Assembly: GCA_034933305.1 (NCBI GenBank)
Contig: JAYFNU010000003.1
Location: forward strand, 62,001 to 126,000
DNA from: JAYFNU01 sp034933305
GTDB lineage: Bacteria; Bacillota; Clostridia; Oscillospirales; Ruminococcaceae
Direction of reading: 5' to 3'
Length of the DNA: 64,000 bases
Below the pieces are notes generated by a model that saw only the letters and a list, made by a program, of their open reading frames with translations, was not told the DNA's origin and did no database searches. Positions 15,819 through 25,400 of this stretch are shown piece after piece. Numbering within the stretch: the first letter of the stretch is position 1; every line of letters begins with the position of its first letter. Position numbers and translations under genes: made by a program.

Positions 15819-17528
15819 TCAGCGCCGCCGCAGCGACGGGATGCCCGCGGCGCCGAGCGCCGCGCAGATGAGCAGCAGGATGCCCGCGCCCGCGAGATAA
15901 TGGAGCTGCGTGCCGATGTGGAAATTGACGGCCTCGACATAGGCCACCATGCCCACGCGCAGCAGGACCGTCAGCAGCAGCCCGAGCAGCAGCACGGCCT
16001 GCATCGTATCGGACGACAACGGCTTCTTCAGTTCCCGGCAGGCCTTGCCGAAACGCCGCACGAAAAGCACCGCAAAGGCCAGCAGCGCCGGGAAGATCGC
16101 GGCGCGGTAGACCCATGTGACGGCGGTGAGGGCATATCCCGTGAGCTTCTGCGCCGTGGAGAAGAGCGGCTGCGCGGTGCCGTAGACCGCGATGTTGCTC
16201 GCTTTCGTGCGGGTGTAGGCCTCCCACGGCGCGGCCTGCTCCGGCGTCGCATAGCTCAGCGGCGCGAAGGGGGAGCACTGCTCGAACAGCAGCAGCGCCC
16301 TGAAGGAGCTGCCCGCCTCGGCGAGCGTGGGGGACAGATAGCTCGGGTCGTACGGCGTCACCATGCCGCTCGAAATGGGCGACGACGCGCTCTCGCCGTT
16401 GCGCGTGAGGCGCCCGTCGTCGAGCGCCGCGTTGATGTCGGCGGCGAGCTGCGCGAAGAACGCCTGCTTTTGCTGCGCCGTCGTCGCGAGCCCCGCGTCG
16501 TACGCCGCCTTCTGCACCATGAAGAAAAAGCCGCCGTGGTTGAATTCGCGCGTCTGCGGGTCGCCGTAGCCGGCGTAGTATGCGCCGCCGTCGAGGTATT
16601 TTCCGAGCTGTGCCGCGAGCGGCACGGCGGCATAGATCCTCTCGCGGGTCTCGTAGCAGACGAAATTGGCCTCGTGGGGCAGGTCGTCGTCGGCGCTGCG
16701 CATCGCCTCGAGCGCGTCGACGAATTCCGGCGCGCTGATCTCGTTCGCGATGAAGCGGCCGTAATAGCGATAATTCATATAGCAGTAGGCGCCTGTGACA
16801 CAAAGGCAGACCGCCGCGAGCACGGCGGGGGCCGCGAGCCCGGCGATGCGGCGGCGCACGGGGGCGCTTTTGTCAAACAGGACGAACAGGATGTAGACGA
16901 GCGATGCCGCCGCCGCATAGGGGACCATCCAGACGCCGTCTTCCTTCGTGATGTACGTCAGGCCGAGCCCCAGACCCGCCGCGGCTGCAAAGCCGATGCG
17001 CGCGGAGAGCCGGTCGCGCCAGCGCAGGCAGAAGCCGAGCATGCCGCCGAAAAACAGCAGCGCGAGCGGCTGCGTGATGCTGTCGCGGTACAGGCGCAGC
17101 GTCGCCGTCGCATAGCTGTAAGGCGACAGCCACAGCACCGCGAAGAACAGCAGACGCTGCCAGCGCGCTTCGACAAGGCGCCCGCCGGCCGCGCGGCAGC
17201 AGACGGCGCAGGCGGCGAGATACAGGAGCTGGTTGCCGATGAGATAGGGGATGCCCAGTGTGTGCAGCAGCGCGAGCCACACCGAAAAGAACATGTTTTT
17301 CGTCAGCGTCAGCCAGGTGTACGCGCCCAGCCATTCGCCCCGCTCGATCGACTGCGCCGCGGCGAGCAGCCACTCGTCGTCGATGGGCGCGCTGCCGGGA
17401 AAGACGGTGATCATCTGGAAAGAGCACAAAAAAAGCTTCCCGGCGATGAGCGCGAACAGCAGCGCGCAGAACCACCGGGGCGACAGGTCGCCGCGGCCTG
17501 TCAGCTTCGGGCTTGAGGACATCGACAT
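15819..17528 (-). CDS. Polytopic membrane protein, GT-C glycosyltransferase-like
   Basis: A 569-residue protein with roughly 11-13 hydrophobic segments. After the first segment (about 18-38) comes an outside loop with APIDDEWLLAA (about 47-57). Paired acidic residues in this first loop are a hallmark of GT-C enzymes that use lipid-linked sugars. A large soluble loop (about 270-440) lies between later membrane segments. I chose ATG 17528, preceded by GGAGGC, over the long upstream frame, which shadows the HAD gene. It is the last gene of the leftward envelope operon. It probably transfers a sugar or other group from a lipid carrier to a surface polymer. No specific family is recognised. Confidence 0.65.
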   Translation of the reverse strand: MSMSSSPKLTGRGDLSPRWFCALLFALIAGKLFLCSFQMITVFPGSAPIDDEWLLAAAQSIERGEWLGAYTWLTLTKNMFFSVWLALLHTLGIPYLIGNQLLYLAACAVCCRAAGGRLVEARWQRLLFFAVLWLSPYSYATATLRLYRDSITQPLALLFFGGMLGFCLRWRDRLSARIGFAAAAGLGLGLTYITKEDGVWMVPYAAAASLVYILFVLFDKSAPVRRRIAGLAAPAVLAAVCLCVTGAYCYMNYRYYGRFIANEISAPEFVDALEAMRSADDDLPHEANFVCYETRERIYAAVPLAAQLGKYLDGGAYYAGYGDPQTREFNHGGFFFMVQKAAYDAGLATTAQQKQAFFAQLAADINAALDDGRLTRNGESASSPISSGMVTPYDPSYLSPTLAEAGSSFRALLLFEQCSPFAPLSYATPEQAAPWEAYTRTKASNIAVYGTAQPLFSTAQKLTGYALTAVTWVYRAAIFPALLAFAVLFVRRFGKACRELKKPLSSDTMQAVLLLGLLLTVLLRVGMVAYVEAVNFHIGTQLHYLAGAGILLLICAALGAAGIPSLRRR

Positions 17529-17550
17529 CGTTACGCCTCCGGGATGCTTT

Positions 17551-18111
17551 TCAGAACTGTTCCACGCGCAGGACATGCGCGTTTGTGGCGCGCGCACAGC
17601 GCACGCCGCCGTCGGAATCCTCGAAGATGACCGTCTCGTCGGGCGCCGCGCCGAAGCGCGCCATCGCGAGCAGGAAGCCCTCGGGATCGGGCTTGACGTG
17701 GCGGACGTCCTCCTGGCACACGAGCAGGTCGAACGAGGCTTCGCGCTTGAAATACCGCAGCACGTCGAGCGCGTTGCGGCGGGAGGCCGTCGTGACGACC
17801 GCGGTCGCGCAGGGGGGACGCACCGCCGCGATGTAGTCGAACAGCGCCGCGTTTTCGCGCGCCTCGCCGAGATAATCCGCATAGCGCGCCTGCTTCGTCT
17901 CGTGGATGGCGCGGATGAGCGCCGGCGTCGGATCCTTCACGAACAGCGGCAGGAAATCGGAAAAGTGCCGGCCGAAAAATTCCGCGCGGAAGCGCTCCTC
18001 GTCGACCGCGCACCCGCACGCGAGAAACGCCGCGCGGTAAGCCCGGAAGTTGACTTCCTTCGTGTCGAACAGCGTCCCGTCGAGATCAAAGACCGCAAGT
18101 TTTGTTTTCAT
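17551..18111 (-). CDS. HAD family hydrolase (phosphatase)
   Basis: A 186-residue HAD-superfamily phosphatase. Motif I is VFDLDGTLFDT (residues about 7-17), motif II is VVTTAS (about 105-110), motif III is the Lys in VKPDPEGF, and motif IV is FEDSDGG (about 163-169), so all catalytic residues are present. A helical cap (about 20-80) fits subclass I. ATG 18111 lies inside the end of the upstream membrane-kinase gene (26-base overlap), so translation is coupled. In this operon it would dephosphorylate a small-molecule phosphate used with the kinase and nucleotidyltransferase. Confidence 0.85.
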   Translation of the reverse strand: MKTKLAVFDLDGTLFDTKEVNFRAYRAAFLACGCAVDEERFRAEFFGRHFSDFLPLFVKDPTPALIRAIHETKQARYADYLGEARENAALFDYIAAVRPPCATAVVTTASRRNALDVLRYFKREASFDLLVCQEDVRHVKPDPEGFLLAMARFGAAPDETVIFEDSDGGVRCARATNAHVLRVEQF

Positions 18112-20029
18112 CGCCGCCCCCAAACAGATCGATGACGTCGTTGACGACGAGCAGGAACCCCGCGTAAAAGGCGGGGAAGCGGGCCTCGTCCTTCTCCAGC
18201 TTGTACGGCAGCAGCCGCAGCCAGTTGACGATCTCGTGATAGAAGATCGCGCGCACGTCGCGCGCGGAGAAATGCTCGAACAGATAGGCCTTGTATTTTT
18301 CGTAGAGATACTGATAGCTCGCCGAGCGGGTGAAAATGTAGGTGATCTCGTTGCGCTCGACCTTCGCCGCTTCGGTGCGCATGTAGAATTCGTAATTGCC
18401 GTGCAGCGACTGGAGCATCTTGCCGTAATCGATAAAGGGTGTGTCGAGGATGTTGCCGCCGTTGGGGTCGATGATGTAGTAGTCGGGCCGCCGGCCGTCG
18501 CTGTAGCAGACGATGTTGTCGACCGTCAGGTCGCCGTGAATGGAGCAGACCTCGCAGCCGGCGAACACCTCGCGCAGCGCGTCGGGCGACAGATACCGCT
18601 CGATGAGCGGAAGGTTTCGGTATTCGCGGCCGTTGACGACGACCCGGTCGTAGCCGCCGAGCTGGCGCAGCGCCTTTGACTCGTGCAGCCTGCGCAGATT
18701 CTCGGTGACTTTCTTTTCGATATAGGCGTCGATCTCCTCGGGATCTGCCGGGCGGCGATCGGTGTGGACGCCGGCGCGCACGGCCTCGAGGACCTCCAGC
18801 AGCACGCGCAGGCTGTCCTCGTGCTTGGACGAATGGATGTAATTGAAAAAGCTCACGCTCGCGGGATCGTACCGCATGTCGTAGCAGTAGTAGCCGTCGC
18901 CCTCGCGGATGCCGGCGATCTGCGGCACAGGCAGCGACGCCGCGTGCGCGCCGATCCATTCCACCTGCTCGCGCAGTTTGGTGCAGTCCTTTGAAAAGGC
19001 GTATTTGCGATAAAAGGTGCTGGTCGGATCCATGCACAGCAGCGTCGTCGCGTAGCTGCCGCCCGACAGGTTCTGCAGCACGTTGACGTCGCGGTTGAGC
19101 TCGAGATATTTCTGGATGAAATCGCGCTTTTCGCCTGAAAAATACAGGTCGAGAAATTCGAGCCGGTCGTCCTCGTGGATCTGGGGCAGCAGCTTGTGCA
19201 CGGACAGCTCCTGCGGCGCGGCCGACCGCCCCGCGCGCCGCCGCAGCAGCGTCATGAGCCCCGCCGTGAGCAGCAGCGCCGCGAGCGTCGCGAGCATGTA
19301 CAGCGAGAACCAGCGGTTCATCGCCTGCCCGCCGACGGTGCCGGCGAGAGAGCTTTTGAGGCTCGAGGGCGAAAAGAGCGTCACGATGACGTCCGTGAGG
19401 CTCGTCTGCGCCGCCGTCGCCGTCAGAAAAAGCGAGATGACCTTGTACGACGCGATGTAAAAGGCCCACATGACCGCCGTGTTGAACAGCAGCCGCAGCT
19501 TGCCGACGGCGCGGTAGACATCCTTGACGGATTCGATGCAGGTCCACAGAAAGAACAGCAGACTGAACTCGATATGCCGGTTGAAGATTGAGCAGACGGA
19601 CTTCACCGCCTGCTTGACGGAGCGGTTGAAGGCGATGGCGACGGCGAACGCCGCGAGCAGCACGAGCGTGAACACCGCGTACCACTGCAGCGCCGCGGCG
19701 AGCGCCGCGTTCGCGGGATGCACGAGCCGCAGCACGAAAAAGATGAGGCAGACGCTCGGGATGTCGAAGCAGTAGTCGATGAGCGTCGTCGACAGCGCGA
19801 GCGCGAAGCCGTTTTCAAGCTTGCGGCCCAGCAGCAGCGCGCGGATGACATCGCCGATGCGCAGCGGCAGGAAGAAGTTGACGGTGTAGCCCGTCGACAG
19901 CGACCAGAGCAGCAGATCCTGCGGCGGGTTCTCGTAGACCCGGATGAGCTGGCCCCAGCGCAGCGAACGGAAATAGTGGCCCGCCGCGAGCAGCAGCACC
20001 GCCGACACGAAAAGAACGCTCTTCATCAC
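18086..20029 (-). CDS. Fusion: LPG-synthase-type membrane domain plus APH-like kinase domain
   Basis: A 647-residue two-part protein. Residues about 1-290 form a UPF0104/LPG_synthase_TM-like membrane region of 6-8 segments with the family stretch FFLPLRIGDVIRALLLGRK (about 52-70). Residues about 310-647 are a soluble APH/choline-kinase-like domain: nucleotide-side Lys near FYRKYAFSKD, catalytic loop SIHGDLTVDNIV (about 520-531, HGD...N) and the metal Asp in YYIIDPNGG. It overlaps the nucleotidyltransferase by 4 bases (ATGA). A kinase tethered to a flippase-like membrane domain suggests phosphorylation of a head group or sugar at the membrane. I do not know a characterised protein with this exact arrangement. 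Confidence 0.75.
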   Translation of the reverse strand: MMKSVLFVSAVLLLAAGHYFRSLRWGQLIRVYENPPQDLLLWSLSTGYTVNFFLPLRIGDVIRALLLGRKLENGFALALSTTLIDYCFDIPSVCLIFFVLRLVHPANAALAAALQWYAVFTLVLLAAFAVAIAFNRSVKQAVKSVCSIFNRHIEFSLLFFLWTCIESVKDVYRAVGKLRLLFNTAVMWAFYIASYKVISLFLTATAAQTSLTDVIVTLFSPSSLKSSLAGTVGGQAMNRWFSLYMLATLAALLLTAGLMTLLRRRAGRSAAPQELSVHKLLPQIHEDDRLEFLDLYFSGEKRDFIQKYLELNRDVNVLQNLSGGSYATTLLCMDPTSTFYRKYAFSKDCTKLREQVEWIGAHAASLPVPQIAGIREGDGYYCYDMRYDPASVSFFNYIHSSKHEDSLRVLLEVLEAVRAGVHTDRRPADPEEIDAYIEKKVTENLRRLHESKALRQLGGYDRVVVNGREYRNLPLIERYLSPDALREVFAGCEVCSIHGDLTVDNIVCYSDGRRPDYYIIDPNGGNILDTPFIDYGKMLQSLHGNYEFYMRTEAAKVERNEITYIFTRSASYQYLYEKYKAYLFEHFSARDVRAIFYHEIVNWLRLLPYKLEKDEARFPAFYAGFLLVVNDVIDLFGGGDENKTCGL

Positions 20030-20769
20030 AGCAGCTCCTTGAACGCGGCGTCGTCCCTTGCCGCGAGATATTCGTCCGGAACGCCGAAGGGGATGTGCAG
20101 CCCGACGGGGAAGCTGCGGATATCGAGTCCGTCGGCGGCCATGCCGTTGTAGACGCCGCTGACGAAAAATTCCTTATAGCTGCACGCGTGCAGATAGCGC
20201 CCGGCATAGGTCTCGAACAGCGCTTTGTTTTTGAAATAGTAGACGCCGCAGATGGCGCGGTCGCTCGCCGGGACCTTTTCAACGGTGCCGGTGATGCGCC
20301 CGGCAGCGTCGAGCGTGAGATAGCTGTACAGCGGCGCGCGGGACGAAAACGTCAGCAGCGCGCCGTCCGGCGCAGAAAAATCGCCCGCCGCGAGGAAATC
20401 CGTGAACGGGCGGCAGGTAAAGATGTGGTCGCAGTCGTTGAACATGACGGGGCTGTCGTCCGCAATGCCGCGCACGCCCTCGAGGCAGGTGAGCACGGCC
20501 CCGTTGAGCACATGGTCGAGCGCGACGACGCGCGCGTCCGGAAAGAACGCGGCGATCTTCCGGTCGATGCCGTAGCGCTCGATGTGTTCGCGCAGCACGA
20601 CGAAGGTCAGGCTCCTGAGCGGCGCGTATTTCTCGATGGACCGCGCGGCCCAGTAAAAAAACGGGCGTCCCTGGATGTCGATGAGCGGCTTCGGCACGTC
20701 GAAGCCGAGCGCCGAAAAACGCGAGCCGCTGCCGCCCATGGGCATGATGAGGTGCGCTTTATCCTGCAT
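20026..20769 (-). CDS. Sugar/small-molecule phosphate nucleotidyltransferase
   Basis: A 247-residue NTP-transferase of the kind found in capsule loci. The nucleotide loop is LIMPMGGSGSRFSALG (residues about 7-22), followed by PKPLIDIQGRPFFYW, which provides the catalytic Lys, and FNDCDHIF (about 110-117), which carries the metal-binding Asp. It would join NTP and a phosphorylated sugar or alcohol to give an activated precursor. It starts 6 bases after the GT2 gene with AGGAG inside that gene, and overlaps the membrane-kinase fusion. Kinase, nucleotidyltransferase and phosphatase side by side imply one activation pathway. Confidence 0.85.
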   Translation of the reverse strand: MQDKAHLIMPMGGSGSRFSALGFDVPKPLIDIQGRPFFYWAARSIEKYAPLRSLTFVVLREHIERYGIDRKIAAFFPDARVVALDHVLNGAVLTCLEGVRGIADDSPVMFNDCDHIFTCRPFTDFLAAGDFSAPDGALLTFSSRAPLYSYLTLDAAGRITGTVEKVPASDRAICGVYYFKNKALFETYAGRYLHACSYKEFFVSGVYNGMAADGLDIRSFPVGLHIPFGVPDEYLAARDDAAFKELL

Positions 20770-20775
20770 ATGCGC

Positions 20776-21582
20776 TCACTCCTGTACTTCTTTTTCGGGA
20801 TAGATCCGGCGGAAGCCGTACCGTTCGACGGGCTTCGCGCGGAAGTCCTGCGTGAACAGCGAGCGCCGCGCGAAGACGTACCGCAGCAGCATGCGGAAGA
20901 TCTGCCGGGCCTGCCGGAAGGGCTTCGCGTTGGAGATCTGGTCCTCCTCGCGCCACGAGATCGGGCAGAAGCGCACGCGCCTTTTGCGGTCATAGAGATA
21001 AAGCAGGCTCTGGCAGTTGAAGATGAGGCTGTCGTAAAAGCGCAGATGGACGCCGTCGGCGAAAACGGCCGTGCGGTAGAGGTTGAGCCCCGCGCCGATA
21101 TCCCGCACGCGCCGCAGCGTCATGACGCTGAACAGCGCGTTGAACACATGGTTGCCGAGGCGCCGCCCCGCCGAATAGCCCGGCGTCACCGAGCCCCGCA
21201 TAAAACGGGAACCGAGCACCGCGTCGCACGCGCGGTATTCGCCGCTTTCGAGCAGCGGCAGAAAATCGTCGAGCCGCCCCTGATCGTCGCCGTGGAAGAC
21301 GATGAGATAGTCGTACCCGTTGTCGAGCGCGTACTGGATGGCGACCTTGTGCGAGCCGCCGAGGTTGTAGTTGTCGTCGTTGCGAAGCAGCGACACGGGC
21401 ACGGGCAGCGCGTGCGCGCGCAGATAGTCGGTGACCGCCTGCTCGCTCGCGTCGGTGCTGCGGTTGTTGACGACGATGGCGGCCGTGATGTACCGCGCCG
21501 CGCCCCCCTGCAGCTGCGCGAGCACGCGGGGGATCTGTTTTTCGCAGTTGTACATGGGGATAAACAGCAGGATGCGGTCCAT
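20776..21582 (-). CDS. Glycosyltransferase family 2 protein
   Basis: A 268-residue GT-A fold glycosyltransferase. It begins LLFIPMYNCEKQIPRVL and has the nucleotide/acceptor residues VVNNRSTDASEQ (about 36-47) and the metal motif FHGDDQGR (about 96-103, DD), with a GSRFM acceptor loop. No membrane segment is obvious, so it acts in the cytoplasm or at the membrane face on a lipid-linked acceptor, as polyprenyl-phosphate GT2 enzymes do. It is the first gene of the leftward envelope operon, behind a good promoter. Confidence 0.88.
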   Translation of the reverse strand: MDRILLFIPMYNCEKQIPRVLAQLQGGAARYITAAIVVNNRSTDASEQAVTDYLRAHALPVPVSLLRNDDNYNLGGSHKVAIQYALDNGYDYLIVFHGDDQGRLDDFLPLLESGEYRACDAVLGSRFMRGSVTPGYSAGRRLGNHVFNALFSVMTLRRVRDIGAGLNLYRTAVFADGVHLRFYDSLIFNCQSLLYLYDRKRRVRFCPISWREEDQISNAKPFRQARQIFRMLLRYVFARRSLFTQDFRAKPVERYGFRRIYPEKEVQE

Positions 21583-21635
21583 GGCCCGTCCGATCCGCGC
21601 TTGCGCCCGGCGAAGCGCTTTGTTATATTGAATTT

Positions 21636-21664
21636 ATTCTATCACAAACCCGCGCCGCAGACAA
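21636..21664 (-). promoter_or_regulatory. Leftward promoter of the envelope operon
   Basis: On the minus strand: TTGTCT (21664-21659), 17-base spacer, TGA immediately before TAGAAT (21641-21636), an extended -10 promoter. Transcription would start about 47 bases before the GT2 gene. Confidence 0.65.
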
Positions 21665-21739
21665 CCGCGGCGCCGCGCGGCGCCCGCCCCGCTTTTGGAC
21701 AATCCGGGCGATTTGTCCGTGTTTTTGCGCGCGCCGGCA

Positions 21740-21748
21740 TGGTATACT
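21740..21748 (+). promoter_or_regulatory. Extended -10 promoter of the ABC/FtsX operon
   Basis: TGG followed by TATACT (21743-21748) gives an extended -10 element about 33 bases before the ATPase start. No strong -35 is seen at the normal distance. RBS AAAAAGGATGAGG follows. Confidence 0.55.
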
Positions 21749-21780
21749 GTTTTATTATCAAAAAAGGATGAGGTCACCCT

Positions 21781-22482
21781 ATGCCGTTTATCGAATTCAA
21801 AGACGTCAAAAAGATCTACCGCATGGGCGAAGTCGATATCCCCGCGGCGGACGGCGTCAATTTTGTCGCCGAAAAGGGCGAGTTCGTCGTCATCGTCGGG
21901 CCCAGCGGCGCCGGCAAGACGACGGTGCTCAATATGCTCGGCGGCATGGACAGCTGCACGTCGGGGGAGATATGGCTCGACGGGCAGGAGATCAGCCGCT
22001 GCAACGAGCGCCAGCTCACCGAGTACCGCCGCCACGACGTCGGCTTCGTCTTTCAGTTTTACAATCTCGTGCAGAACCTGACGGCGCGCGAAAACGTCGA
22101 GCTCGCGTCGGACATCTGCCGCGATCCGCTCGCGCCGGACGAGGTCCTCGCGCAGGTGGGGCTCGCGCAGCGGGCCGACAATTTCCCCGCGCAGCTGTCC
22201 GGCGGCGAGCAGCAGCGCGTCGCCATCGCGCGCGCGCTCGCGAAAAACCCGAAGCTGCTGCTGTGCGACGAGCCGACGGGCGCGCTCGATTACCGCACGG
22301 GCAAGCATGTGCTCAAGATCCTGCAGGACACCTGCCGCGACACGGGCCGCACCGTCGTCGTCATCACCCATAACCAGGCCTTCACCGCCCTCGCCGACCG
22401 CGTCATCGAGATCAACAGCGGCAAGGTCTCCCGCATGTACACGAACGACGCGCCCGCGAGCGCCGACACGATCGAATGGTGA
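21781..22482 (+). CDS. ABC transporter ATP-binding protein, MacB/LolD-like
   Basis: A 233-residue ATPase of the type that partners FtsX-like permeases. Walker A is GPSGAGKT (residues about 40-47), the Q-loop is FVFQFYN, the signature is LSGGEQQRVAIARAL (about 140-154), Walker B is LLLCDEPTGALD, and the H-loop is VITHN. Such pairs act as mechanotransmission machines for lipoproteins, peptides or antibiotics rather than classical importers. The gene overlaps or abuts the permease gene, so subunit production is coupled. Confidence 0.93.
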   Translation: MPFIEFKDVKKIYRMGEVDIPAADGVNFVAEKGEFVVIVGPSGAGKTTVLNMLGGMDSCTSGEIWLDGQEISRCNERQLTEYRRHDVGFVFQFYNLVQNLTARENVELASDICRDPLAPDEVLAQVGLAQRADNFPAQLSGGEQQRVAIARALAKNPKLLLCDEPTGALDYRTGKHVLKILQDTCRDTGRTVVVITHNQAFTALADRVIEINSGKVSRMYTNDAPASADTIEW

Positions 22483-25400
22483 ACATGAAGACACGCACAT
22501 TCAACAAGGACATACGCCGCTCGATCGCCAAAAGCTTCGGGCGGTTCATCGCGATCGTCGCCATCGTGGCGCTGGGCGCCGGCTTCTACGCGGGCCTGAA
22601 CGCCGTCGCGCCCGACATGCGCGACACGGTCGACAAGTATTACGACGACACCAACATGATGGACGTCCGCCTGCTGTCGACGCTCGGCTTCAGCGAGGAG
22701 GACGTCGACGTGCTGCGCGACACCGAGGGCGTGTCGGCCGTGCAGCCGGGCTATTTCGTTGACGTCCTGTCGACCATCGGCGACAAGCAGCAGGCCGTGC
22801 GTCTGCACAGCCTTCCTGAGGGCGCGGCGGACGGCGGCGATTTTCTCAACCGCCCCGTCCTTGTCGAGGGCCGCTATCCCGAGGCGGACGACGAGTGCCT
22901 GCTCGGGCGCAGCAACCTCGACGTCGAGGGCATCGCGCTCGGCACCGTCATCGAACTCGACGACAGCGACGGCACGCTCGGCGACAACCTCAAGGTGACG
23001 CGCTTCACCGTCGTCGGTATCGTCGAATCCTCCTATTATCTCTCTTTTTCGCTGGGCAGCACGGACATCGGCAGCGGCACGATCACGCACTATCTCTACG
23101 TTCCGCAGGATGCCTTCTGCACGGAAGTCTACACCGACATCTATCTCGCCGTCGCCGATGCGAAGGCGCTCAACACCTTCTCGCAGGCGTACGACGACAA
23201 GGTCAAAACGGTGACCGATCGTCTGGAAGAGACCGCCGGCGTGCGCGAGGGTGTGCGCTACGAGAGCGTGTACCTTGAGGCGTACAACAAGATCGCGGAC
23301 GCGCAGAAGGAGCTCGACGAGCAGCGCGAAAAGCTCGACCGCGAGCTCTACAACGCCCGCAAAAAGCTGAACGACGCCCAGACGCAGCTCGACGCCGGCG
23401 CGGCGCAGCTCGACGCCGGCGCGGCGTCCGTCGCGCAGGCGCAAAAGGAGCTCGACGCGAAGAGCGCCCAGCTCGACGCGCTCGAAGCGCAGTACCAGCA
23501 GGGCGTCGCCGCGCTCGAGCCCTACAAGACGCAGTACGACACCGCATACGCGGCGTATGCGGCGCAGCTCGCCGCCTGGCAGACCGGCATGGACGCATGG
23601 CAGACCGCCCGCGATGCGCTCGACGCGCAGCCGGCGCCCCACGACCCCGACGCCGAAGCGGCGCTCACCCAGCGCAAGGCGGTGCTCGACGCGACGAAAG
23701 CGGCGCTCGATGACAGCTATAACAATACGCTCGCACCCTGGAAGGCCCAGCTCGACGAACAGTCGGCGCCGCTCGCCGAGCTGCGGGCGTCCCTCGACGC
23801 CGGCCGCGCGCAGATCACGGCGGCGCAGGCCAAGATCGACGACAGCAGCGGACAGATCGCCGCCGGCCGCGCGTCGATCGAAAGCTCCCGCGCAGCGCTC
23901 GCCGACGGCTGGAACGACTATTACGCCCAGAAGGCGGACGCGGAGCAGCAGCTCGCCGACGCCGAGGACAAGCTCACCGAGGCGCGGCAGAAGCTCAGCG
24001 ACATCGAGGAAGCGAAGTGGTATGTGCTCACGCGCGACGAAAACGTCGGCTTCGCGAGCTTCAAATCCGACGCCGACCGCATGGCGGCGCTCGGCACGGT
24101 CTTCCCGGTGCTCTTCTTCCTCGTCGCGGCGCTCGTCGCGCTCACGACGATGACGCGCATGGTCGAGGAGGAGCGCGTGCTCATCGGCACATATAAGGCG
24201 CTCGGCTACGACAGCGCGAAGATCATGAAGCGCTACGTCGATTACGCGCTGTTTGCGACAGTTGCGGGCGCGGCCGCGGGGGTCGCGGTCGGCTTTGTGA
24301 CCCTGCCCGTCGTCTGCTGGAACTCCTACAGGCTCCTCTACACGGCGCCCGACGTTCTGCTGCCCTACCGCGTCGGCCTCGCGGCGCAGGGCCTCTGCGC
24401 GTCGCTCGTGTGCACGCTCGGCGCGACGTGGTCCGCCTGCCGGACGGCGCTCGCCGAATATCCGTCGACGCTCATGCTGCCGAAGGCGCCCAAGCCCGGC
24501 AAGCGCATCCTGCTCGAGCGCATCGGCTTTATCTGGAACCGCCTGAGCTTCATCGGCAAGGTCACCTGCCGCAATCTGTTCCGCTACAAGAAGCGCCTCG
24601 TCATGACGGTCGTGGGCATCGCCGGCTGCACCGGGCTGATGCTCACGGGCTTCGGCATCAAGGATTCCGTCTCGGGCATCCTGCACAACCAGTACGACGA
24701 GCTGTACAGCTACAACACCGTCGCGTCCGTCGACGCGCCCGACGGGATGTCCGAGCGGGCAAAGGCCGTGCTGGAGGACAAGACGGTCTTCAGCGACTAT
24801 CTGCTCGCCCGCGAAAAATCCATCGACCTGCAGAAGACGGGGAGCGGCGGCGAGAAGACCGTCTACCTGTTCGTGCCGGAAGATGCGGGGCGGCTGGAGG
24901 ATTTCATCCTGCTGCGCAGCCGCACGACGAAACAGGCGGTCGCGCTCGCCGACGATACGGCCGTGCTGACCGAAAAGGCGGCGAAGCTGCTCGGCGTGCA
25001 GCCCGGCGACTCCGTCAGCTTCGAGATCGCCGACGGCAAGACCGTGGACGTCGTCGTGGGCGGCATCACCGAAAACTATATCTACAATTACCTCTACATG
25101 TCGCCGCAGCTGTACGAAAAGCTGGCGGGCGAGGCCCCCGAATACAACATGCTCATGGGCAAGGGCCTCGCGCAGGACGAGACCCAGCGCAAGGCCCTGT
25201 CCGACCGCATGCTCGACCTGCCGGAATTTTCGACCGTCACATTCACCTCCGAGATCAGCGCGAAATTCGACGACATGATCGAGACGCTCAATTACGTCGT
25301 CGCCGTGCTCATCTTCTGTTCGGCCGCGCTCGCCTTTGTCGTGCTCTACAACCTGACGAACATCAATGTGACGGAGCGGACGCGCGAGCTCGCGACGCTC

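Noticed and set aside
15900..17516. 538-codon plus-strand frame opposite the GT-C-like gene
   Set aside because: Charged antisense shadow without motif. The minus-strand reading has membrane segments and a good RBS.
18086..18111. Overlap of membrane-kinase and HAD genes as a programmed frameshift
   Set aside because: Both reading frames have proper ends and the HAD gene has its own ATG. No slippery sequence is seen.
23385..23426. Tandem repeat in the FtsX gene as a phase-variation switch
   Set aside because: The unit is 21 bases, a multiple of three, so copy change would not shift the frame. It simply adds coiled-coil heptads.
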